Positions 50,801 to 64,000 of a stretch of DNA of 64,000 bases are shown piece by piece. The notes under the pieces were generated by a model. It was given only the letters and a program-made list of their open reading frames with translations. It made no database searches and was not told the DNA's origin. Source of the DNA: Torymus aiolomorphi (lineage: Eukaryota > Arthropoda > Insecta > Hymenoptera > Torymidae); assembly GCA_036365515.1 (NCBI GenBank), contig CM070877.1, positions 16,138,201 to 16,202,200 of the forward strand, read 5' to 3'. Position 1 is the stretch's first letter. Each line of letters opens with the position of its first letter. Position numbers and translations under genes: made by a program.

Positions 50801-51517
50801 ACTGGAAAATTGTCCAACGATGCAATTTTGAGCAGACTCTCTCGATACTTTGCACGGGTATTTTTAAACTAACTCTTATAATTAAACTTTGTTTATCAAA
50901 TGGATATATTAGCTTCTGCAAGGGATGAAATTGAGTCTAATAAGCTAGTACAAAGAAAGCGCTAATATTGTATCAAAAGTTTTTATTCCGACTCTAGCAA
51001 AGGCGATTAAAGTGATGTCGAGTCAGAAGGTACTAGGTAATTAAGGTGTATTGAGAAAGTAGTTTTCATTTGTTATTAATATTTATGGTCTATTTTATAG
51101 ATTAGATCTTGTTAAAGTATGTATCTTATATTTATGTAATCGGTTATCCGAAAAGTTTGCTGCTTATATGAAGTTACATTTGCGTACGCATAATAAAAAT
51201 AAACTGGTTAAGCCTTTACTTAAAGGTCCATTTTGAAAAATTTAAAGTCTGCTTTGAACTAGTGCTAATCTTATGAGATTTACTCTCGGGGTTAAGAAAA
51301 TAAAAAAGTTTTTCAAGCATTCGCTGAATACATAAAATTTGTATGAACTTCATGTTTTACACTAAGATCTGATTTGACATTCTAGGGAAAAAAATTAGAC
51401 CCCAAGATATATTAAGGTTGTATTGACTATATCGTCTACGTCAAAAGTTAGTCCATTACCTAAAATATTACTATGAACGCCTTTTTATTTATTTTGGAGT
51501 TAACAGCTTTATCAAGG
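50801..51517. other. Unassigned AT-rich DNA
   Basis: Nothing recognised between E3 and the next MITE. Confidence 0.4.
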
Positions 51518-51519
51518 TA

Positions 51520-52037
51520 CACCAGACAAACAGTTCAAGCACTTAAAACCGAAACTCGGACGAAAATTTTTGAAATATGTCAACTTTTAAAAATCTTATG
51601 TCGTAATGCATTTTTGATTTCATTCAAAATAATGGCGCATCTTCAAATTTTATTCAATTCTTATTTGTTTGGTCTTATATTGTTCGGAGAAGAATTTCAG
51701 AACAGATCGCGGAACTTAGAAATAAAAAACATGTCTTGACTAATTACTAAACTTAGATTTTCCAAAAAAGATCACTTTTTAAGTTGACTGTACTTTTGAA
51801 AATGTTTTATTATTTGAAACGGAAAAAATATTTTATATTTCTGAGTTCCGCGATCTCTTACGTATTCTTCTCCGAACAATATAAGACCAAACAAATAAGA
51901 ATTGAATAAAATTTGAAGATGCGCCATTATTTTGAATGAAATAAAAGATGTATTAAGATATAATTTTTAGAATTCGAAATACTTCAAAAATTTTCGTCCG
52001 ATTTTCGGTTTTGCAGGTTTAAACTATTTGTCTGGTG
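51520..52037. mobile_element. 518-bp foldback MITE with TA duplication
   Basis: The ends CACCAGACAAACAGTT and AACTATTTGTCTGGTG (right end) are nearly exact complements, flanked by TA at 51518-51519 and 52038-52039. The arms are about 220 bases and share words such as ATGGCGCATCTTCAAATTTT and TTGTTCGGAGAAGAAT. No protein. Confidence 0.85.
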
Positions 52038-52264
52038 TATTTTTATAAACAATTAAATAAAAAGTGATAAATACGGTTTAGTAATTAATTATTGACAATC
52101 GTTAGTAATGCTGACTCGCGACTTGGATCGTATAGCCAATACAACCTTAAATTATTTAACAATAAGAAGTGAATAAAATCAAAAAATTAGAACTTTAAGG
52201 AGGCTCAAGCGTATTTTAATAAAATAATATACACATCTTATAACTCGAGTAAAATGTCGTTTAA

Positions 52265-54310
52265 GGTGGTCTTACACCTAAAAATTTTGAAAAAATCAAC
52301 TTTTTTTTTATTGAATTTTTTAATTATATGTTAGTCTGAACCTAAAAAAACTAATTTGGATAAAAAATTTTAAAAATTCAAAATGATATGGTTAAAAGAG
52401 CTTACTATCTTCAAAATGACGAAAAAATTGATTTTCATTTTTTTTTGCCTTTTCTATAGGTTTCTGATATATATATAGGAACACGTTTACTTGTATGTGT
52501 TTTAAAATATCAAAAAACATTATTTAAGACTTATTAGTATAAGAATTATAAAAAAAATAATTAAATTTAAATACGTGATTTATTATAAAAATAATATAAA
52601 TCATATTCTGGAATTTGAAATCCAGTGGAATCGTCTTTTGAGTTGTGACAATTTTGCACTTCTGTTCTAGTAAAGTGACCATTCCGTCAAAGAAATTTGA
52701 CAGCAAATTACTATATCAATACTCCCTTTTGTATACGTATATACTTATAAAACTATAATACCACAGTGTCAACACAGTTGCAGAGCAGACAGCTCAAAAT
52801 CTCAAATAAGCCAAAATACATAACCATGTTATTTCAACAGTTTGTTTTGCAGAGTTTTTGCTTTCATATAGAGAAAGATTTTTTTCTTAGTGCTTGATTA
52901 TTTGTATTCATAAGTGAATTTAGGACTAAAAATTTAATGTATTGTGTATGTGAAGATATATGTCTGAAAAGTATAAGTGTAATTATAATACAAGCGTGCA
53001 GTGACAGTTTTGTTTAAATTTGGAAAGTAGTTTCAGTTCAAGATGGGAATGCTGTATGAAAATTAATACTGAAAAACATGTGCATTGGCAAGATTGAATT
53101 AAGTATTTTAAAGAAGAGGTAGTCAAAATTTTTATTGTATAAAAATAAATACATCTTTTTTCTAAGAAAGATGAAAGTGACATATTAAGTCTAACTCACT
53201 ATAGGATATGTAATTCAATTCAGAAGATTTGTGAATTACAATAAGAGTCAAGATGTATCTATACACATAAAAGCGACAAGCCTGCTCACAAGAATACAGG
53301 CTTAAATTCAAGATATATTTAATATTTAATATGTGTAATCAAGTGATCATTGAAAAAATGGGCTTATCGGCTTTTATGTACTTATGTACTTTTGTCTATA
53401 AGAGTGATGGCTTCTTAAGTTTCGATTTGGATGATTGGGATTTCATATTTCATAAGACCTGGTGCATATTCTACATTTATCTTAGTATTATAAATAATAA
53501 TCTAACTCAGTACAATGTGTTAAAAAATGATTCAACAGTGGATGAATCAAAAGTACAAAAGAAGGAAGATTGAGCAGTAACTTTTAATGGAACGAATGCT
53601 GCTAGCTTAGCAATAACTTTTAATGGAACGGATGCATGCAAGGTGCCAGAGCTTGTTTTAATCATTTTATATGGGACACCAGATAACAGATATACAGAAA
53701 AGTGAGTTTCAAGAAGGAAAAGAATGAGGATCAAATGGCTGATTATTTTTGAAGTTTTATGGTATTTTTCTTTGCACACTTATTTCTTAAAATGTCATTT
53801 TTTAAAGTTTGTCGTAACTTTTTTCTGAGACCGGTCGATGAATTTTCATGAGACAAAGTGCAAATTGTTCCTAATTTATGTAGTTATGAGCGTAAGAGTT
53901 GCAATTTTAAAGTTTTCGTGTATAAGTATTTTTTTCATGGCAAAAACCCTAAAAATTCAAAAAAATGCAAAAAGTTATTGCAAAAAAATCAGTTTTTGCC
54001 ATGAAAAAAATACTTATACATAAAAACCTTAAAATTGCAACTCTTACGCTCATAACTACGTAAATTAGGAACAATTTGCACTTTGTCCCATGAAAATTCA
54101 TCATATGGTCTCAGAGAAAAGTTACGACAAACTTTTTTTCTTGAAAATGCTGTAACTGAAGATAAAATGAGTTTAAGGACCTCTGCCTTGGCTCATTTTA
54201 TTCAAAATAAGTTATATTTACAATATATTTTGATTATTTTATTATAATAATAATTTTTATCATTTTTTTAGGTAATTTTGGCGAGAAAGGCCTATAGGTA
54301 TAAAACCGCC
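52265..54310. mobile_element. TTAA-flanked transposon, copy E4
   Basis: TTAA lies at 52261-52264 and 54311-54314. The left end GGTGGTCTTACACCTA is close to E1; the right end TAGGTATAAAACCGCC is more diverged. It has the same orientation and nearly the same length as E1 (2,046 versus 2,021 bp) and is close in sequence over the first 1.5 kb. Near 53580-53710 a coding relic reads VTFNGTNAASLAITFNGT then KVPELVLIILYG. Confidence 0.85.
53805..54135. repeat. Internal hairpin of E4
   Basis: The left arm AAGTTTGTCGTAACTTTTTT and the words TGCAAATTGTTCCTAATTTA, AAGAGTTGCAATTTTAA pair with right-arm complements ending AGTTACGACAAACTTT. The stem sequence is almost unrelated to that of E1, yet the arms of this copy match closely. 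Confidence 0.85.
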
Positions 54311-54314
54311 TTAA

Positions 54315-56599
<2,285 letters not shown>

Positions 56600-56695
56600 T
56601 GGTTAAAACTTGATCGCGCTGTAAATTACCCTCAATAAAAAACAAAAGCAAGGGAACAACACGCACGCATAGCACGTGTTATTTCCATTTTCTAG
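56600..56695 (+). mobile_element. Possible Helitron 3' end
   Basis: AACACGCACGCATAGCACGT then GTT forms a short hairpin, followed 11 bases later by CTAG (56692-56695) and T. The 5' end is not found. Confidence 0.35.
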
Positions 56696-56699
56696 TATA

Positions 56700-57500
56700 G
56701 ATATATCCAAAAAATTACGATTTGAAAAGAAGGCTAAATCAGTTTTAACCTCGAATATCTCTGAAATTCATAAACGAATTCTTTTACTCTAAAAACGCAT
56801 ATAATAAATAATATACACTCTGCATCTCCGCCAAATTAAAAAAAAAATTAAAACAAGTTTTCTCTAGTTATCAGGCGACAAATAAAATAACTTTGTAAAT
56901 AGGAAAATTTTGAATATCAAAAAGTAATCGTACGATCTTGATGAAAATTCACATACATAATATTTATATCACATACAAAATTGTCTAGAAATCTGTAGCT
57001 GATTCATAGAACTGTTCTCGAGAAATTACGATTTAAAAAAAGTTTAAAAAATTTTAACCTCAAATATCTCTGAAATTTATGGACCAATTATTTTGCCCAA
57101 AGAACTCGACCAAGAGCTATCCAAAATCTACTTCCACAAGGAATTTTGAAAAAATTACGACAATTTTCCCTCCGGAATCGTTGGACATACAAAACTCATT
57201 TTTTTCATTTTTCATGTTTTACGTTTTTGTTAATAACCAAAGAACCGTGATAGCTAGAAACTTTTTCTTTTTAGAAAATATAGGTATTTTAATTCTCTTT
57301 TAAATGCTACCTATCTCATTCTGATACATACAGCCGTTCTCGAGATATTACGATTCGAAAAAGAGGTTACAAAAATTTTAACCTCAAAAATCTCTGAAAT
57401 TTATGAACCAATCATCTATCCCAAAGAAAGGTGCAGGTGGCAACCAAAAATCTACCTCTACAAGGAATTTTGAAGCGATTAACACAATTTTACTTCCGTA
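56700..57500. repeat. Threefold decayed repeat with about 320-bp period
   Basis: Three copies of a segment containing ATTACGATTYRAAAAGA, AAYTTTAACCTCRAATATCT and CTCTGAAATTYAT occur at about 56715, 57020 and 57350; the last two also share CAAGGAATTTTGAA. They probably derive from one older repeated element. No coding sequence. Confidence 0.6.
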
Positions 57501-57964
57501 AATTGTCGCCACCTAAAACACGTTTTTTTCATTTTTTAATTTTTTTCTAAAAAACTAACCAACAGAATGGATTCAATTTTATACAGATTATAGCTATTCA
57601 CAATCTCCATTATCATGATTTTTCTCCAAAAAATTGACCATTTAGTTTGGGAGTTATAAGCATTAAAAAAAAAAACACGTTTTTGTTAATAACAAAATAA
57701 CCGTGATAGCTAGAGAAATTTTTTTTTTTTAAATATAGTTTTTTTTATGCTCTTTCGAACGCTACCCATCCGATTATAAAATTTAAATCCAATCATTAAA
57801 AAAAATCAAAAATAAATTTTTCGAAAATGAAAAATTCGACATAAAACAAAAACGAATCAGTTAGTCGTACAAAATTATTTTTTTCCCGAATTCGGAATCA
57901 AAAAACAAAAAAAAATGAGACCCATCCGGTTAAAATGGACCGCGTAGATCTGAAAATAAAGCGG

Positions 57965-57972
57965 TACACACA

Positions 57973-58031
<59 letters not shown>
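57965..58031. repeat. (CA)n microsatellite
   Basis: CA repeat with a few changes, followed by CATCCATACAGACATTTTCT; a small hairpin GCTTCCTC/GAGGAAGC lies at 58133-58152. Confidence 0.9.
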
Positions 58032-58033
<2 letters not shown>

Positions 58034-58152
58034 CCATACAGACATTTTCTAAAATCATGTGACACAAACTTCTAACACCTTTATTCATGTTTCTAGAGCA
58101 ATTTAAAGAAAATTAAAATTTTACGATTACAAAGCTTCCTCTATGAGGAAGC

Positions 58153-61100
58153 AAAAGTATTTGGTATTTTGCAATATTTTCTTGGAATACGTAAATATAT
58201 CCATTGGCGGGAATCCTTTAAAATAGTAAATATTTTCAAGCTTATAGGGGCGCTTATAACCCAGATAAATCTTTTCGAAACAAATATTCCGCATAAAGCT
58301 GCATAAAGCTTTAAAATTAAAGTAAAATCATGAAAATAAACTTGGCCATGGCTACTACAAAAACAATTTCACGACTCTGTTTTCATCGCTCGTCTAAAAT
58401 GAAATTCCGAAAACCCATCCTCGCACAACACCTTCTTCCAAGCATTAAAAAAAATAGCTCTACATGTGTACTACACGTGAACTTTCTGGCTAATAAAAGC
58501 GAGCGTAGGACAAAGAGAAGAGCGTAGAAATCAATTGCCGACTATGTTTTTTGAAGTCCTTTGACGCGTTTTTGTGACTGAATGAGGATATCGGCAGTAC
58601 GAAAAAAAGTACCGCGAAACATGCGAGGCACATACTTGTGTTTTTCACCATAGTGTAGAATTGGAAGAGTGAACAAATTTTGTTTTGTATGTTTTGGTGA
58701 AAAGTATTAGTTCGGAGTTTATTAAAAATATTTGGCTTTAGCTTTGATGGGGGTTTAGCTTGTAGGTCGGTATATGAAAACGTTGGTAAAAGGGTCCGAT
58801 TGGTTTGGGTCTCGAGGAGCTATGTGGAAAAATTTGTGAAGTGAAAATGTTGGATTTCTATTACTTGACGGTGAATTTCGGTTTCATAAAAAGAATTACA
58901 TTGACACATAAAAAAAAAAAAACAAAGAAATAAAAATAAATATTTTAAAAAAGCTTCTTTTTATGAGCTTCCTTAGTATCTTTATAGTCTTTACCAAAGA
59001 AAGCTAAATTCAAATTATATTTTCTTAGAATTTCTCTTTTAAAATTTGCCTGAAGAATTTTCCACGTAAAAAGCAGCTTTGTAACTTTAATTTTATATTT
59101 CCACAGACAGAGGATTGCACTAATAATATACAGTCATGTCAAATAAGACCAACGCTACTAAATCTGTCTCTTATTATTATTATATTAAACTTTTGTTGCA
59201 ACCAAACGAGATCTACCTTTAATGATCACCCATATAGAAAATAGCTCCATTATCCAAACAAAACTCCACTTATCAACCTTCGACGATACAAAAAAGTCAA
59301 CGTTACCTTTACAAAAAAAAAAAAAAGAACAATATCGATACTCTCCTTCTGCATCAAAGAATCTCTTTGCTCGTTTGACGAAAGAAAAAAAAAGCGCGCA
59401 CGTGAAACCACTTCAGAGCTCGGCTCGCTCGTCTCCGGAAGTAATTTCGGCCGCCGCGCGGAATATCGATTCGAAGGTGTCGCGAGCGAACGAGCGAGCG
59501 CTTTGCAAGTTTTTTCGAACACAGCGCGAGAAGCGTGAGGGTCTAGTCCGCGCGCGCGCACTTGTTTTTTGAATAAAGCGTAAACACGGGATAAAGCAGT
59601 TTTTGCACGCGCGCAGCTGCTGGACGAGTGAAGTGTAAAGAGACGGTGTCAGCTTGAGTGGATTATGTAGCTTTTTTTGGAGGAGGTGAGCGGACGGACG
59701 CCGGATAAGTCGCGTTTTAAAATGGTAGTAGTTTCGAATTTTAGTTTAAAACTTGTTTATTATGAAATTTATTTCATTATTATTTTGTTTGCTTTTCATG
59801 TATCTTCTCGTGCCAAATTCTATTTTTAATTCAGTGTTTTTCAGTAAAACAAAATAGAATTGTAATAACAATTCTTCGTTGCGAATTTTGTATGAATAAG
59901 AGATGACTTTAATGGAGACAAAAAAATACGTAGGAATATTCAATTTTAAAATATTATAAAATTCTAAAATTCTATTATATAATTTAGATTTTAAAGCTTA
60001 CATATTTACTTAGCTCGATTAACAATAATCTAACATTCACAAACGACTAACTTTAATCACGTATCTAATACGTGAATCCTTCTTAATTAAATTTTCTTTT
60101 TCAAATTCGGTAATAAACGATCTAAATTATTAAAAAAATCATAAATCAAATGTAAATACAATTTCTGGAATAAGGACATCAACTCCCATAAACCATAAGA
60201 ATTGTTGTACCAAAACCCTATCTTGCAAAGCAATCAACCACCACTTCAAAAAAATCCGCCGCCGCCGCTACCGAAACCTCCCGAAAATCCGACCGCGGTC
60301 GAAAGCTCGAGCGCGTAAAATCCTGGAGCCTCTAAAAAGCGCACTCGCCTCTGCCCCCCTCCCCTCATGCCGTGGATTCCCACACGACCGTATAACTTTG
60401 CAAGCCGCTGCCACGGGTGAAATCGAGATTGCAAGCTCGAGAAGTTAATCAAATTCGCGGGAAACGCGCGTGCAAGCGCTTAGCGGGTAGTTTTTTGCAA
60501 TGCTGAAGGATTACTTGGCCTTTATTTCGGGGAAATGTGGGATCGATCTGTCCTTGAATGAGAAATAGTTAATAACTTGTGCAATAAAGAATTTTTTGCT
60601 TGCTGTAACACTCAGATTGTGAAGCTCTGATTTTTTCATTATGGTCAACCTTTTGGCTACATAATTTTCGTTCTTGAAAAAAAAAATTTAGTATTTTTCT
60701 TAATGACATTCTTCCAAGCTTATAAAATTATTGTAACCCTTCAGTTGGACATGCCAATATTTGTTACTACCGATAGAACTATTCAGTGTCGATAAGATTC
60801 TGTGTAATCTAATATAATTTTGTTAAAGAAAACTAAACTCTAACCTATAAACAAAAAACTGCACTTTGAATTGGTGAACACCGTTACGAAATCTATTTTG
60901 ACTAATGACGTCAATCGGCTCTTCGAATTCCGCGTGGCTCGCACATTAGCCAGGTAATGCCGATTGAAAGGAATTGACTGGTTGCATCATTAGTTTCATT
61001 GGGTGTCAAATTCGATTTCGCTTTCCTTCCGCGCTGAAGGCGTAAATCCGATAAGCAACAGCAGGAGCAGCACATCGACTGCGCGGGCCGGCTTTAGAAA

Positions 61101-61923
61101 GTCTTGGGCCGCAGCTTTACAGGAGTTCAAACACACTTCCTTCTTTTTGGCGGCCCTTTCAACCGACCTTCACGCCCCCATTCATTAGCTTGACCGTTAC
61201 AATGCGACAATGGCGCAAGTGCGGTGATAGAGGCGCGAAAGGCCCGGTAAATAGGTGGAATGGAGTGAAGATTTCTCAATGGCAGGCGATAAGACAAAAC
61301 TTGTTCAACTATTCGAACCATAGGGCATCATTTGCATTTCCATTCGTTCTAAAGATTTGAAAGAAGTTTGCATTCAAAGTAAAGCATACCTGTTTATTGA
61401 ATGATTGTCAATGATAATATTTAGTCATTTATTGAAGAATTTATTTAATTTATCTATACAACATATGGTGGAAATAATTTTTTGGAAACATTAATTTCAT
61501 TCCCTTGCAACAGGTGCTTCCGATACTCTATAATGACAAAAGTTAAAAAATTGAAGGTCTTATATTTAATTCCGAGAACTGATCAGTTTAAAAGTTATTG
61601 AATGTTATTCATTAACAAAAATTAAGATGATGTATGGTTATAAGATTTATTAATCATCAATCAGTGATTTAATTTACTAGCAAATGAATAGCTTTATACG
61701 ATTCATAGTTGACTGCAACAATTTTTTTTGTCCTCTTACTAATCTTAGGAAACTTTGAAGAACAATTTGCAATTTATTCTCAAACACTATAGTTCTAACT
61801 TATTTTGTTTAATGAAGAATGTTATAATTTTAAAATATTTTTAAAACTTTCCAATAAAGATAAAAACTAGTTTGAAACTATAACAAATAACCGATAAATC
61901 CATTCAACTTTTCTAGCCCATAC
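58153..61923. other. Unassigned DNA with three GC-rich islands
   Basis: Islands at 59380-59720, 60240-60490 and 60900-61290 in AT-rich DNA. Open frames of up to 116 codons in them lack domains. They may be regulatory or untranslated exon sequence. Confidence 0.3.
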
Positions 61924-61970
61924 ATGCACACACACACGCACACATACAGACACACACACACACACACATT
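61924..61970. repeat. CA-rich microsatellite
   Basis: Imperfect CA repeat. Confidence 0.85.
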
Positions 61971-63299
61971 CTCACGTTCTCTCAACCCCATTCCTCCTCC
62001 TACCGCTTCAATACGGCCCCTCATTAACCTTGCGCTAGCCGCTCACTCTGTGCTGCCCCCGCAGCTTCGAGAGGGGAAGGCGATGGCAACGACCGATAAC
62101 GCGATTCCGATATTATTGGCGGCGCGCACGGAGATCGTACGTACACATGGAGGAGGAAAGATAGCGAGCGATTGCAGAATAAATCGAGGCGTCGCTTACA
62201 CCTGAGGAGTGCCTCGCGGAGTAAGAGGGATTACCGGGCGGGCGCTGCTGCTACTGCTGTCGAGTCCACGAGCGCATCGATCAGTCTGGGAGGGAAGGCA
62301 CGTGCCGAGAGCCGTCCAATAGAGCGGAGGATGAGGACGAGGAAGAGAGGAAGAGGAAGAGAGAAAGAGGAAGAAGGGGAGAAAGCGATCGCCTTATCAT
62401 TAAAAGTCGAGGATGGATCATCGTTATCCGAGGCATTCTTTTTCAGCCGGGTAGGTTCTGTGCACGCTGCACTGGATAGCTTGATTGCGCTGGAAAATCT
62501 GGATAGTGAGCAGTGCCTTTTGGATTTAGAAATGGAAGGTTGGCAATAGCACTGCCATCTGCAGCTGCTTTAAATCCATTCTTTTATCGTTAATGACTTG
62601 CTCGAAACATTATTTTTAGGAAGATTAAAGTTTTACTATTCAGGCTTAATTTGAAGATGACTTTAATTCTATTTCACATGTGTATTTTACTGAAGTTCAG
62701 TTCACTTCGTTATTCATTAATTGAAGCTCCCATAACTTTAACGTAGCACAGGGATGAGCAAAAATCAAATATTACATTGGATTTAGTTCGAAGAAGTTTT
62801 GATTTAAAAGGTCTAGATAGTTTAAATTAATAAATCATTGAATTATTCTCAATACATTTATTCTGATATATTACTTCCAATACATCACGTGACAACTGGA
62901 GACACCCATCGATTCTTATCCCCATTCCTCCACTTTCCTTCTCCATCATAATATTCCGGGAAACTAAAACAAACGTTATCTGTTCTCCCGCGCACGAATT
63001 TCACGAGACTCTCGCTCCCAAAGTAGTGAAATCCATCCAAACTTGCTAGAGCCAGAGAACCCGAAATTAGAATTCAATCCACACCCTCAATCTCCCTTAA
63101 TCGAGGCAAATGCTTCCCGTTTCACCGGCTGCCGTTGGCTCTCGCTCCCTCTTCCACTCTCTCCTGCTCGCTCCTCTCGAAGGTGCAAACATCAGCCGTC
63201 TAATTACAACTCGTCAGCCACCCTGTAACCTCCTTCTCCAAGCCGAGCCGTTCATTGTTCTCCATCTGGCTCGACAGTTACGATCGACACTGGCGAATC
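61971..63299. other. Unassigned DNA with a GC-rich island
   Basis: The island 61990-62550 contains a long purine-rich tract (62320-62380, GAGGAAGAG type) and an open frame of 125 codons without domain or ATG start. AT-rich DNA to 62890, then GC-richer again. Confidence 0.3.
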
Positions 63300-63990
63300 C
63301 CCCTGGCTAGCACGAGTAGCAGAGAGCGAGAGAGAACTCCTCCATCCCCCAGGAGTGGAGGATTTTCTCGGTCTGTCTTCGGAAGATGGGCAGACACACT
63401 TCTCTTGCAGCAGAGAGAGGAGAAAGAGAATCGAACTCCCGAGCCTCTCTCACTCTCTCGCGGCAGGCGCTGCCACTACTGCTGCTACGGCTTCCTCTTT
63501 TTTGTCCTACTCTAGCGCGAGCGCGCGCGCGCGCAGTTTCTCTCCGTGGGTAGCAGCAGTTCAGTTCAAACAATAGCAGACGAGAAACTTTGGCTCGGCG
63601 AGTTACTGTGAAAGCTCGTCGTCGTCGTCGTAGTCGTCGCACGCGAGTCAACAGAGATCGACCAGACAATGAAACTGCGCGAAAGAGGAAAGAGATAAAG
63701 CTCGTCGGCCGGGGGAATGGAAAGAAACGCCGCGAGTCGCAGACGAAAGATAGTGAGGGAAGAGATAGAGAGGGGAAGACAGACTTGTATGCACCGACAA
63801 CTCGCACGCGAACTATTCTGATTTGTGGAGGAAAACCGAGGAAAATATGTAAAAATCGTTTTGCGTGGTTTCCTCTCGTCCGCAGACGACTATAGGAGAT
63901 GCGGCTCAGTATACCAAATATGTCAGGCTGCATTTCACTTTGAGATTTCGTGGATAGATGGCGAAACAAATGGTAGCTTGGAGGCATTTC
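63300..63990 (+). promoter_or_regulatory. Candidate promoter and 5' UTR island
   Basis: A GC-rich block with GA/CT tracts, an alternating CG run (63517-63534), then TTCAGTTCAAACA with an Inr-like TCAGTT at 63561-63566, no TATA box, and downstream a basic frame (63590-63895, no ATG start) that is more like 5' UTR than protein. It ends at the edge of the window, so a downstream gene cannot be seen. Confidence 0.3.
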
Positions 63991-64000
63991 ATGTTTTATG

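Noticed and set aside
63307..63987. Minus frame of 226 codons
   Set aside because: GC-rich composition with no domain; overlaps a plus-strand promoter-like block and looks like chance openness.

Overview
This window looks like intergenic or intronic DNA from an insect nuclear genome. It is AT-rich, is broken up by very long dinucleotide microsatellites (GA, CT, GT, CA, TA), and holds many DNA transposons, foldback elements, Helitron-like elements and LINE remnants. A parasitoid wasp or other hymenopteran would fit, but that is an inference from overall texture; no diagnostic host gene is present. I find no host protein-coding gene that I can defend. Apart from transposon remnants, the open frames lack recognisable domains or run through microsatellites. 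No tRNA, rRNA or CRISPR array was seen.

Layout. 1-5.0 kb: unassigned DNA with one promoter-like island (about 1.93-2.2 kb). 5.0-7.8 kb: three elements side by side, namely a 255-bp MITE, a foldback ending in poly-G/poly-C, and a 2.0-kb TTAA-flanked transposon (copy E1). 9.6-17.15 kb: one long decayed non-LTR retrotransposon (ORF1 with zinc knuckles, endonuclease, reverse transcriptase, TAAA tail). It is interrupted by at least six insertions, one of which is itself a nest that contains an E-box-rich foldback. 21.5-22.2 kb: a 452-bp near-perfect palindrome running into a TA microsatellite. 24.0-25.1 kb: a GC-rich long inverted repeat and a small MITE. 29.5-33.3 kb: a complete piggyBac element with TTAA duplications, terminal repeats and a broken transposase on the minus strand. 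35.6-35.8 kb: an RNase H-end fragment of a second LINE. 36.2-39.0 kb: a three-deep nest with TTAA copy E2 in the middle. 44.5-45.1 kb: a Helitron-like element. 47.7-50.8 kb and 52.3-54.3 kb: TTAA copies E3 and E4, with a 518-bp MITE between them. 55-64 kb: microsatellites, a decayed threefold repeat, several GC-rich islands, and a promoter-like island near 63.56 kb.

The most notable system is the TTAA-flanked family (E1-E4 plus fragment E5). All four long copies carry an internal hairpin of about 320 bp near one end. Its sequence has drifted a lot between copies, yet in each copy the two arms still match each other, and traces of an intron-containing reading frame persist. The second is the LINE nest, where removing two of the insertions at their target duplications rejoins the interrupted reading frame exactly, which proves those boundaries. 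The third is a pair of foldback elements built from about 30-bp tandem repeats with 4-bp target duplications. No gene network can be described because no intact host gene is present; the functional content is mobile-element biology and possible regulatory islands.
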